64,000 bases of DNA from Sitta carolinensis (lineage: Eukaryota; Chordata; Aves; Passeriformes; Sittidae). This document shows, one piece after another, positions 12,063-24,031 of the stretch. Both the position numbers and the translations under genes were made by a program. Location of the stretch: assembly GCA_032173965.1 (NCBI GenBank), contig CM063294.1, positions 10,096,452 through 10,160,451 of the forward strand. The letters run 5' to 3'. Under the pieces are notes generated by a model. That model was not told where the DNA came from. It saw only the letters and a program-made list of their open reading frames with translations, and made no database searches. Position 1 is the stretch's first letter; each line of letters starts with the position of its first letter.

Positions 12063-14744
12063 TAAGAGACAGAGATGATGCTTCATGAATCCCAGATAAT
12101 GGAATTTGGACATGCAAGGCTCCATCCCCAGAGAAGGGAAAGGCAAAAAAAAAAAAGGAAAAGAGACTGAAAAATAGCAGTGAGAGCTGTGGCCCAATTC
12201 AACAAGGTAATTAAGTGCCTGGCCTGTCCTCGAGCACGTGAGCAAAATTACTGAATGTATTGTACTTATGTGCTCTTAGTTAGGCACCTTTTGAAGTGTC
12301 TTGTTAAATGAAGAGTGATTTTTAGTTATTAGAATAAAGAAGTCAACACATTGTAGGAAGAGGTCACCAAGTGGTGATGAAAATAAAGATGTGCTCGAGC
12401 CATTTATAGCTTTCAGAAGAGTGGCAAGCACTGGAGTTACATATTTAACACTTAGGACACACTTCAAAACCTGGAAATCATCCTAGCCAGATTTTCTCTG
12501 CCTTTACTACTGGGTACTGGGGACATTGCAAAAATATCAGATCCCTCTCCGTGCACTGGAGAAAATTGAAAGCACAAGGAAAATGCTATGTCTTAATCAG
12601 TGAGCAAAGCTTAATGGGCTGTGGTTAAAAATCAGGAGTTGTGCAATGCTTAATTTTGATATATTAGGTGAGGTACTATACCAAATAAACAGTCTGAGTG
12701 CTAAACGTGGATAAATAGCTTGATCTCCAGGCTCCTGGTCTCTGAATATTTAAAGCAAAAAAAAAAAAAGCTCCAAAGTATTCACAAACTGAACTATTTA
12801 ATGGCAGGCAGAATAATCCACAGAGCTGGGATACGTTACTTCATTCGATAGTGCCAACTTCATTGAAGAAAGTTGTAAACCCATGTGTTTCCTTCATACC
12901 TCTGTCTCCCCTGGTGTTGATACAGGATTTAAATTCAAAATCTATGAAGGGCTAAAGCTAAAGCTCAAAATCATTTTCCGTGTTTGCCTGTCTCAAATTA
13001 AAACTGTGTTTTGTTGACAAAATTTGGAAAGGTTTGAGATTTGGCAGACCTGGTTGTCCCTGTGCTTACATTAATGTGTCAGCACCTCATTAATCATTTA
13101 TTAAACTGTAGTGTGCCTTTCCCTCTTGCTACAGTCTGTGTTTTAGGATGCCTTAGTGCCCATTCCACATAGAGTCTGGCTGTCCCCTCCCCCTAATTTT
13201 ATGATTTCTCCACAAATTAGTTTTAGCATGTGCTTTAACTTGAACATATCCCAGTCATTTCAAAATCAAAATGAGGAGAGTGTAGTATTTTTTTAGATTA
13301 AAAAATATGAGTAGAACTTGTAAGTATGTAAGTGCTCTGCAGCAATCCAAGTAGGTAACTGTGGCACACAATATTTGAGGTGCATTTTTTTACTCTTAAT
13401 AATTAGAGGCATTAATATTTCCTTAGTGCAGTGCACATTCAGTGTTCCTCTATTAATAAGAATTTTCATTTAAAGAATTGAGCAGCAAGAGTGTGTTGCT
13501 CCTTACAGGTGTGCTATGAATAATCTTTTTTTTTTTTTTTTTTTAAACAGACTCATAAGAGGGTTTTTTCTGCATTTCCTGAGACTGGAAGCAGTTTCTC
13601 TTGGGGATTCCATTATAGTTTCTGCTGCTAACGACACCAAAGAACCACACCAATGTGGTCTCTTCATAGTAAATCAAACTGTTCAGGAGGGAGGGAGGAA
13701 GACATTGCTAAGTAATTCAAAATATGTTGCATCAACAGTTTTGAAAACCTGAGGAGGGGGAAATTAAATGTAGCTTTACTCACATAAAACCTCAACAGGA
13801 TTGTTTCTTCAAGCTCTTACCTGAAAGTTGCATGTATAGCAAAGCTACTTAGATCCAGGATTTTCACAGGTTTGAGAATTACCTTGCTGTCACTACTCTC
13901 AACTCATTATTTTTCTGTAATCCCATTTCTAAAAATGTTAAAAGTTTTGGTTTCAGCGCAGGATTGATCAGCTTCAGTGGGAAGTCTGTTTGTACCTATA
14001 GGGTTTTGGAATTGGGACACTATTTTATCTTGTAGCCATTGTTATTAATTGTAATTTTGTTAATTTTCAAATGCACCTAATCAGACCCACAGAAGAAGAT
14101 AAGGAGCTGGCATGAATCATAGAGCTGTGGCAGGCAGTGCCAAGGATTTGGCTCAAAATCCCACTTGCAAAGAATTTACAATGGTTGCAAGTGCACAAAT
14201 AAGATTGCAAACCCCGAGCCACTTACTATAAGATCATATTTTATTGAAAATATCATAAACTTTATTCTACCCCTCAGGAATTCAATGGATAAATTACTTT
14301 TGAAATCCCTTTTGGAATTTTATATATAGGGCTTGCTTTTTTTTTTTCTCCTTAGTTTGATTTCAGAAAAACTTATCTGTAGTATTTGGTGCTTTCTTTT
14401 TCCCAAATTTCCATCTGTAGGAGCTCTTGAATCATTTATTCTGTGTTTTAATATCTTTCACTTAAAACATGCACAAAAATCTATTGCTTGGAATGCCATT
14501 CTAAGGGCTGGGGTTAGGATCTTTTAGATGTAAAATATTCTCCTTTGTATTCCTCTTTTTCAAGAGAAAGACTTCAGTGTCGGCTCTGGGCACTTTAGTG
14601 GCTTTGCTTACTTTTTTAGTATTTTAATTGGGGGCCAGAAATAGGTAGAAAATTTTTCCTTTGACTTTTTTTTTTTTTTTTTTCAGCTCCAATTCAAGTG
14701 ATGAAATTGAATAGTTGTAAGCGATCCTTTAAGTGTCCCCATTT

Positions 14745-15300
14745 GACCAACTTTGAGAGGCAGCAGCTTCCTGAGAGAGTTGAAGCAATGTTTGCCAATC
14801 CTTGTAAAGCATTTCACCTCTTCAGAGGCTAAAGCCTCTCAAAACCAAGAACAATTAAAGCGAGAGCCTTTCAGAGCGACTGGGGAATTCAGCAAAATAA
14901 ATCAGAAATCCTCTGCCGTGGCTCTGGAGGCTTGCCTCATTATAAGAGCAGATCTATTAGCCCCCTTGCCATTGTCTTTCATTTCTCAAGTGAGGTGATT
15001 CTAATTAAATTAATCTGCATGTCAATCTATCGGTGATCAATCAAAAGGGCTGAGGTCCCCCTTTGCGGCACTGTGCTTGCGGCTGACAGGGGCTGATAAT
15101 GGAGGAAGAAATAAACTGTCGAGCAAAGTTAATTAGTCAACATAATAGGTGGATTAAACAGGAGCTGCTGATTGCTGTTTCACATGTCGAAGCATGAGGT
15201 GGGAGCTGAAACTGCAATTAACAGACAATTATTATATTTGGTTGTAAGAGGTCGCATGAATAAACATATCTCTGTGGGTTTCAGGCTTTAATCCCTCTCC
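14745..15300 (+). promoter_or_regulatory. Candidate conserved enhancer in intron 7
   Basis: This repeat-free stretch is dense in homeodomain and PBX-like words, including TCTAATTAAATTAATCTGCA near 15000-15020, GGTGATCAATCAAAAGG near 15032-15049, AGTTAATTAGTCAAC near 15127-15141 and ACTGCAATTAACAGACAATT near 15212-15231. It also keeps a few CpGs. EBF1 introns are known in other vertebrates to hold many conserved non-coding elements. Conservation cannot be measured from one sequence, so the call rests on texture alone. Confidence 0.4.
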
Positions 15301-16179
15301 CCGTTTAATGTAAGGAGAAGTGTAGGTCATTTCTTCTCATTGTTTTAGTCAAAGTTCTCGAAGGCGACGTGTGCTCCTGGCAAACCAGCAGCCAGCTGAA
15401 GGCCAGATCTTTGGCTGGGGTAAAACCCTGGGAATGCCATACTTTTCCTGGGAAAAGGCTGTGGGGAGGGGTGGCTGGGTGAAATCCAGGGAGGTCGTGA
15501 GAATGCTTGATCTGAGTGGGGTAGGAGGAGATGAGGTGTGATGAGCTTGCAGCTCTGCCAGGGACTTCTTCCTCCATGATATTTCATGGCTCATGTGCCC
15601 TCTGCCTGGACAGGGGTTTCCTTTGGGAGCCTCAGGGTTGAGGAGACACCTCTGGACACATTGAAGCAGTTGGGTCTTCCACTCTGGACCCATCATTTAC
15701 CTGTTTGCCCCTGCTGGGTTGGCTCCTCTCCCACCCCAGACAGCTCTGGGGAGCAGAAGTGTCTGATCCTTCCTCCAGTGCAGTCCTACTGTGTCTCGCT
15801 CACCTCGCCTCCAATCAAATCCCAGGTGTTGACATTGAGATAAGTTGAGAAATACAAATAATTCTGACACTGGATGAATAGGGTTGTGTTCTCCAGATCA
15901 AGACCCCACTGTCAAGCGTGTGTGTGAACCCAAACATGCCTGTATGCACTCCTTCAGACAGAGCTCAGGAGAAATTTGGGCAAGTCCAACAACCTGCAGT
16001 GGCTGAGGGGAGAGCAGCAGAGAAGGGTGGGGGCGAGGCAGGCAACAACTCTCATTACAACTTCACAAAATACACTTTTGTTTTCTTTTATTCTGGATCG
16101 ATTCTCATTTGCAATGTCAACATCTCTATCTACTTCAGCGTGGAAACTGAAGGATAATTTAGGGTGAAACACAGCTGCC

Positions 16180-16734
<555 letters not shown>

Positions 16735-19700
16735 TAAGCATTTATTGTTGCTGGGGCCAGACATTTGAAAGGGCCTGGCCTCCAGACCAAAGAGGGAATT
16801 TTTCAAGTAGGTCAGCTCTAAATGTAGTGAAATGACAAACAAGGAAGCAAACATGGGTGCAGAGGTTGTCCTGTGTGTCAGTGGAGTGGGGTGATTTCTT
16901 TTTTTTTAAGTGTTGGTTGCATTTATTCAGCACCCAAAACTGGAGTGTTTGATTTTTTTTTCAGACTGCCCTGATTTTTGACTGTGCATCTAAAGGATGT
17001 TGCTTATTTTCTGAAGTGCTCAGCACCCAAATTTTAGATTGCATTTCTTCTATCTATAGGGTGCTGAGCTCTCTAGGAGATTCATCTGTTCCTTTGAATT
17101 GCCCTAAATGAAAGCAGAGCCCTTTTGGAAATCCATCTGCTTACTTAAGCCTTGGATGAATGTTCTTTTCTGGCTCCAGCTGTGCCAGCTGAGGACATTG
17201 CTTTTCCCACAGCTGTTTGTCTCCCCTCCCTGCTCCAGGCTATTCTTCACCATGGACATGCCAGCCAGGATGGTTGTGTGCTCACTCCCTGGTCTCCTCC
17301 AGGCCAATGAAGTTCATTTGAATTAAACCATTTAAATAATTGCTCTTTGCCAATCTGGCTTCTTGCTGAAATGATTGAAGGAGAAATGGTGCAAGGCAAT
17401 TTGGCTTTTCTGAAAGCACAGTAAACCCCAGCAAGGGTGGGATGGGGGCACGTGGCTGGAAGCAGCCTGGGGACAGTAATCTCTTCTGTAAGGTCAGCTG
17501 GTCCTGGAAGGGAACATCTGCTAGTGACTGTAGGTGCTTAAAATGGGAGTTGTTGAGTGCAAATGTACTTTGAAAAATCTGGATTTGATTAATGTTTTGT
17601 TTTGCTCTTTGTCCTCAAAGTTGATGACTACTGCTGAAAAACAAAACAAAAACAGAGGGCATTTCACTCCCCTCTCCCTGTTCCAGCTTGGTAGAATAGC
17701 TCTTTGTCTTCAAAGCTGTTTGTAATCCTAAATTCAATAGGTGCTTGCTCCCTCTAAGAGATGTGTACTCTCAGCTCCCATTGAAGTAGCTGAGTGTAGA
17801 AGGCACCAGTCCTTTATGCTGGTTTGTTTCACAAATATTTGCCAAGGATCTGATGAATAATTAAATAGATTTTTCCAAAGAGTTTGAAGAAACCAGATAA
17901 AATTTTCTCTGGGAAAGCAAATGCCACTCAGAAAAATGTTAACTAGATATGTTAAAAGAAATTATTAATGCTGAGAAATGGGAAAATATGTGGGTTTCTA
18001 CTGCTCAGTGGATTTCTGTGGAAATACTTTTCTATTCTGTTTATGCTTTCAGGCATCAGTCCTGCAAGCACTTATGCATATATTTAAGATTATGCTCACA
18101 TATGGTCCTGTTGGGATCAATGAGGCTTCTTGTGTCAGAGAAGCTGAGGGTATTGATAAGTGTTTGCAGAATCGGGTCTGTAGTTCACACTTACTAACCT
18201 AGAATTCTTAGCTCAGCAGCGTTTCTCATTATATAAACATAACTTACATCTGTATTTATTTAGCTCTAACTTTTTTGTAGGCTACGAGCCATTTTCAGCC
18301 ATAATTCATGTTATAGAATTTTTTTTTCATCCTGCCAACAACCTAATTTAATAAACAAACCACTGTCATAATTTTTACTGAAATTTATAAGGAATGTATG
18401 AACTCTGTCTTTATTAATTAGCAGAAGGCATTACAAAGGCAAACTTCTTTCTATTCAACTTTGTAATCTTTCCATTAAGTCTAGTCTTAAAAAAACACTC
18501 CTATTTTTTTTTCTTGTATTCCTACTAAAGTAGTTGCCATATTTTTTTTTTTTTTTTTTACCCCACTGTAGTCTTCTCAGTGCATGCTTTTGGTCGAGGC
18601 AGTACTTAATTTCTCTTACATAAATTCATGGTGGTGTCACATTTTACCACAGCTGTCGTTCCCACTGCTACAACCTGAGGGATTCTGTTGGCAAAAAGCA
18701 ACAAAAAAAGAGATAATTCTCTGCTTACGTAGCTGCACCCACCTGAGTTTCTGTACTGATATTAAAAGTCAACATCTGCAAAATATCTCCATGTGTACAT
18801 TTTGTGGGAAAGGTGATTTTTCTAATCTGCTTTCTCAGGCACCTCTAAGGCAACCTCATAAAGCAACTGGTAGTAAATTCTTACTTTTGAATAGCAACCT
18901 TCACACTACAAAATTGCTCTCTTCCCAAAGGCTTAGTGGAGACTTTCTTTTTAACCTAAATCCTTCAGTCTAGCTCTCCAGGAACTCTCTGAACATGTGA
19001 GTCTAAGAAACAGGAAAAAAAAATTAAAAACCCAGTAACTGTTATTATGATGCTATTAGGTATCTAAAACACTCAACTAAATAAATAAAAAGAAAGGAAA
19101 AGGCTCAATGCAATTGAATTTTGGACAAGACCCATTGGAACAGATGACAGTTTTCTGCACTGAAATTAATTTTTGCTTTCAGTTTGAGTCACAAAATGTA
19201 TTTTTTTGGTCCAGTTTTTGGAATTTTTATTTTGGATAATATCAGAGGCAGTTTGTTTGCCTCTCCTCTTCCCAGCTTTTCTGCCTCCCTCAGGGGAAGG
19301 CCAGGTTGACCTGAGCTGTGTCCATGAACAGGGAGATGGGAGGTGAGAGCAGTCATGGATTGTCCCTGGCTCATTGCTTGGTGAGCCACTACTCATCAAG
19401 GGTTTGTAAAATCTGGGATCTGACTATAATACACCCTTGACCAAATGTATTCCTGTGGACTCTTCCTGACATTTAACTTCTTAACACAAATATCTGATGG
19501 CAGCAGAGCTGAATGCCTGGCTGTGAGGGCTGGGGAAAGGGAGGCAGGGCTGAGCGAGGTGTGCTGGCTGTTGAGTTTGCTTAGACAATACCCAGCTTAT
19601 TTTTCCTTGCAAACTTGTGTTTGCTGCTCTGAAACACGGAGTTACAGTTTAGGTGGCACCTAAAAGGCACTTTGGGGGCCAAAAAGCTGGGAAGAAAGCT

Positions 19701-20439
19701 GCACCTCCCGAGCCACTCAGGAGCCTGGTGTCTCCACATTGGGGTTTCACCATTTCATTAGCAGGTAGCCTGGATTATTTTTGAGACATCCAACCCATCA
19801 TTATTTATATCTTGCTGGTCAGACTTTTCACTCAGTGAAGTGAAGGTTCTTTTTTGTATCTCTTTTCTCTGAATATAACCAGGACCCCAGATCCTGGTTT
19901 TGTATCCACACACTGCCCCCTTGAAGCCAGTGGGTTAAGCAGCTCATCTTTCAAGAAATATATCTATCTTTATAAAGTAATAGCTGGCAGAGGCCGATTA
20001 TTATTTCATCCATCTCTGTGTGGTATAAATAGGGTAAGCCACAGTAATCTGTGGTTTTCAATAATTATCACTTTTTCATTCACAAATAGTTGGTTCCTCA
20101 CTGGTTTTATATTTATGGTAAACCAGAAAGTTGGTGTGGTTGACCTTTCCAAATTATATATATAGAGTAAGATGTATAGTCAAGAGCCAAGAGGCCCCAG
20201 CCAGTAGGATATATTTCAGCTTGTAGTTCATCCCAGGGTGCCAGTTTTAAAAGCAAAATCTTCCCAATGAAATTTAAGTGATGAACTTATGGAAGGGGAG
20301 AATTCTGGCAGGGCTTGCAACAACTCTTTTCAAGTTTACCAGCAATAAATCCATTGCAAAGTTTCCAGTTAAAACTCTCATATCATTGCAAAGTAAAAAT
20401 TCTTTTTTCTCCCCAAATCTTTTGAATGTCTTTACGAGA

Positions 20440-20765
20440 ATGTAAAGCCAATTGCAGCATCAGTTTCTCTATTATTTTTCCTCACTGGCAGAATGCAATG
20501 CCCTCGAAAAATGATAGTCCCTGAGACCCTGTCAGTTTCCATGCTCTAACACTTTATTATCTAATGATCTAATATGCAACAAGGCAAAGAGGGGGTGCTT
20601 ATCACCCTGACAGGATGCCTGAGAGAAGTGACTAAATTACTTTATGTACCATTAGCACTAGCTGCCACGGTGAACTCACTGCGAACATTTATGCAAATAT
20701 TCCTGAATACATTCAAGTGGCCTTGTCAGGAAGATGACTGACAAGCAGCTTAAATGCTTGGGCTT
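20440..20765 (+). promoter_or_regulatory. Candidate conserved enhancer with octamer, intron 8
   Basis: This is repeat-free sequence with a perfect ATGCAAAT octamer at 20691-20698, preceded by CACTTTATTATCTAATGATC and CTTATCACCCTGACAGG (a GATA-type word on the other strand). It has the balanced composition and word usage I expect of a developmental enhancer. Conservation is inferred, not seen. Confidence 0.35.
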
Positions 20766-21613
20766 TTAAAGGGACAGTTTTATTTCTTTTCTTTTTACTT
20801 TTCCTTCCTCCTCCATGGGAGAGCACTGAAGAACTAGGTGATGGGAAAGTTTGCTGAGTTCTGAGTCAGCTCAACAGCAGCAGCAGATGAAAGATGCAGG
20901 GTAGAAAGAGACACAAATGAAAAGATGTGGTGTCAGAGTTTGCAGGTGGAAGTGGAGATAACCATGATTTCCAAAGCAACATCCTGCTGTTATTTTAAAA
21001 TGAAATATACATAAATCTCTGTGTGTTTATATCTAAAATAAGTCATTATGTAGCAAAACCATTACTACTGGTTGCCTTCAACTGGAAAGGATCGTGCATG
21101 GCTGGGTTATTTGATCACTCTATTGTGGTACCTGGGTGAGCCAAGCTTTTACAATGTTGTTTTAGCTCATGACAGCAATGAGTGACTCCAACTGTTTGTC
21201 TGCAGGTGCAAAACCTCCTACAAGAAATAAAAAGCTGTAGTGGCTGTGCCTCAGCTGGACACGACAGGTAGATCCTCTTGTCAGCTGGGGGCATTTAAAG
21301 AGATTTTCTTGCCAGTCCTGCCCATCCTGGGCCATCTAAGAGCTCACAGTTACTGCACAATCACAGATTTTCCACTGAGTCCTCAGCTTTGAAAGCAAAA
21401 ATGATTGCTTGGCTGTGCCTTAGTGAATTAGGTATTTTCTGTTTGGATTATTAAAGTAAGGAAAATTTTCCTCCACCTTATAAACTATTTTGAAAGGATA
21501 ATCTTTAAAATAAAACTTTGAGACTGACTGCCCTTAGGTCTCATTTCTAGTCTGCCTGTAACAGAATTGTTGAGGACAGACACTCAGTACCATGAATTCA
21601 GTTGCACATGAAA

Positions 21614-21649
21614 AAAGATGCTCAGATCTGAAAGATGCTCAGAAATCTG
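21614..21649. repeat. Short tandem duplication (17/19 bp)
   Basis: AAAGATGCTCAGATCTG is followed directly by AAAGATGCTCAGAAATCTG, a duplication differing by a 2-nt insertion in the second copy. Confidence 0.9.
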
Positions 21650-22557
21650 ACTTAGTGACTTTCTTCTTGTGCCCTCTGAGGCTCTGGCACAATTTTAACC
21701 ACTAAATTTTGGGCAGTGTGTAGAGTTGTAAAGAGGATGACCCTCAGCTCCATTTAGACCATTTTATCCTTCAGTTCCTTGGTGGTGCCTCTCTGCTAGT
21801 TGATGAAATTGTCACTCCAAGACAAAATACTGACTGAAGCAAAAATTTTAGCAAGTTGAGATGGGTTAATCTTCAAAACTTAATACATTTTACCCTTAGT
21901 TGGTATGGGTTCAGGTTGTTCATCAAAGTTAGGACTATTGCATTAAAAAACTGGCCAGGTTTAAACAAAGAAACATTGAAGTTTAATTTGTTTCATCCAT
22001 GGGTGGAAGCACCTGTTATAGTTTAGTGCTGAGCTTAAGAATGTTTTTGTGATTATATGAAAAACATAAACACATAAGCTTTTTCTGCATCATATCATTC
22101 CATATAGAGAAATGCAGTGGCTTGATTTATTATTTAGAAGGGAAATATTGAAAAAAAAATTAGGATTCTACCACTCTACTTGAGGGGATCTTGTATGTTA
22201 TTCTGAGTTATGTCTGCTTTCTAATTTATTTTCTATGAGGGAAGAATACCTTGGGTTGTTGGACATCTCTATGCATACACAGGGGAAAAAAAATGTGACT
22301 TTCAGAACATTGCACAACATGGATAGTAATAACAGTAAGTGAGCCTTGATATACTGAAGGATTGCAAAACTTCAAGCTGGAAATAATTTTCTTTATTTTT
22401 GCCAAGTTGTCTTTTTCATATCGGTTCCTTCATAAATGCAGTGACTCATAAATTCAGGCAATTTTTAACATAATGGCTTGTTATGTGTTCTTGGAGCTTG
22501 ACCTCACTGAGTGTACAATATTAACCTTTTCGCTGCCCTGTGGACTTATTCTGTTTC

Positions 22558-22772
22558 ACAAAGTGAGGGAATGGTTGGGGCTGGAAGGGACCTCTGGAGA
22601 TCATCCAGTGCAACCCCTGCTGAAACAGCTTTGCCTGGAGCAGGTTGCACAGGATCCCACCCTGTTTTGAATATCTCCAGAGAGGAAGACTCCACAACCT
22701 CTCTGAGCAGCCTGGTCCAGTGCTCTGTTACCCTCAAAACAAAGTTTTTTTCTCATAATCAGATGGAACTTC
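22558..22772 (-). mobile_element. CR1 LINE 3' fragment (second copy)
   Basis: From about 22565 the sequence reads GGGAATGGTTGGGGCTGGAA, then GACCTCTGGAGATCATCCAG, then words for a CR1 untranslated region (GAGCAGGTTGCACAGGATCC, AGCAGCCTGGTCCAGTGCTC). This matches the reverse complement of a CR1 3' end of a different subfamily from the 2838 copy. The terminal 8-bp microsatellite is not clear, so the left edge is approximate. A 23-bp tandem duplication lies shortly after its right edge. Confidence 0.88.
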
Positions 22773-22794
22773 AAATACAAGTGAGAGCACCAGA

Positions 22795-22840
22795 ATTCTG
22801 CATTAGTTCAGCATGTGATTCTGGATTAGTTCAGAATGTG
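22795..22840. repeat. 23-bp tandem duplication
   Basis: Two adjacent 23-bp copies (22795-22817 and 22818-22840), each of the form ATTCTG.ATTAGTTCAG.ATGTG, differ at 2 positions. They lie just to the right of the CR1 fragment that ends near 22772. Confidence 0.93.
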
Positions 22841-23979
22841 AGCTCGGGTGGGTTGGAGCATCTGTCGCTCTGAAGAGAGAAAACGTGTCCAGAGAGTTAA
22901 GATGCTTTACTTGAGAGAATTGGTAGATAAAGACTCATGATGATCTCAACAAGATTTTAACTCTGGGAAGCACTGAAGCAAGTTTCTAATACTGTGGCAG
23001 TTTCTCTGTGGGTTGCAAATGTCGAGTAAGGATTTGGTGTTTCCCCAAGAAATGTATGGCAGTTCAGGGGGAGGGTAAGGTTTGAGTAATTGCTCACATG
23101 GTTGAGGATGAGCTTCTCTGATGGGCAGGATGTCAAGCTGGGTGATCAGAATTGTTCAGAGCAGGGAAACCTTGGGATCCCTCAGATCAGCAAAGCATGG
23201 CAGAGCTAGGATTTGTACAGCTCCAGTTTAGGCAACCAGAACTGAGTTAACTAAATTGTCTCACTGAATTTTGCTGATGTCTTTTTTTTTTAATCTTCAC
23301 CAGAGCAGAGTCTCTGTGGGCAGGCTCAGATCCCTTATTCCTCCTTGGATATTACTGAGAATTGCACAAGAGCTGGGTGGGTGGGTAGGTGGAGCTGCCC
23401 TTCTCACAGCCAGTAACACCAAACAAAAAGCAGAAAATCTTTTGTTTCTGTTTGTCTGGGTCATAAATCATCCATTATGGAGAGGTACTCACAAGCTTGG
23501 AAGATCTGGCTGCAGCAATTCTGATCTTTCAAAATTTATTTTTAGTCTGAGGCTAAATGAAAACAAGATTTAAACAAGGAAAATGGATTTTTAATGGCTG
23601 GTTTAGGCAAAGAGATTCCAGAATTTCAGTTCTGCCATTAGAGTGTAGCTACTGCATGAAGTTGGAGGTTTGAGTTTGTGGTGTTTTTTTTTGTTTGTTT
23701 GTTTTTTAGACATTATTGTATAATGTATTTGTGCTAGCACTTCTTCAGGAGACTTAGGAGATACCATTTGAGGTATTCTAGTCATTAATGAAAGGATTGC
23801 TGTTCCACAATGTCCCTGGAAATATTGTCTGAAAAGACAAATTTGAATACTCCAATCACCACTGTTAGAAAGGATTTCTGCTTGACAGTCACTTATCAGG
23901 GATTTAGGGTTGCGTTTAATTGAGAAAGAAAAATTTGGAATGAGAAACACCTCAATTTTACAAAGACAAGATGTGTCTG

Positions 23980-24031
23980 TTTATTTATTTATTTCAGATA
24001 AATTAATAAACAAACAAACAAATAAATAAAA
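23980..24031. repeat. TTTA/AAAT arms, possible hairpin
   Basis: A run of TTTATTTATTTATTT at the left faces AAATAAATAAA at the right, with CAGATAAATTAATAAACAAA between them and an AAAC run next to the right arm. The arms are complementary, so the stretch could fold as an A/T hairpin in DNA or in the pre-mRNA. It may simply be two adjacent simple repeats. Confidence 0.75.
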
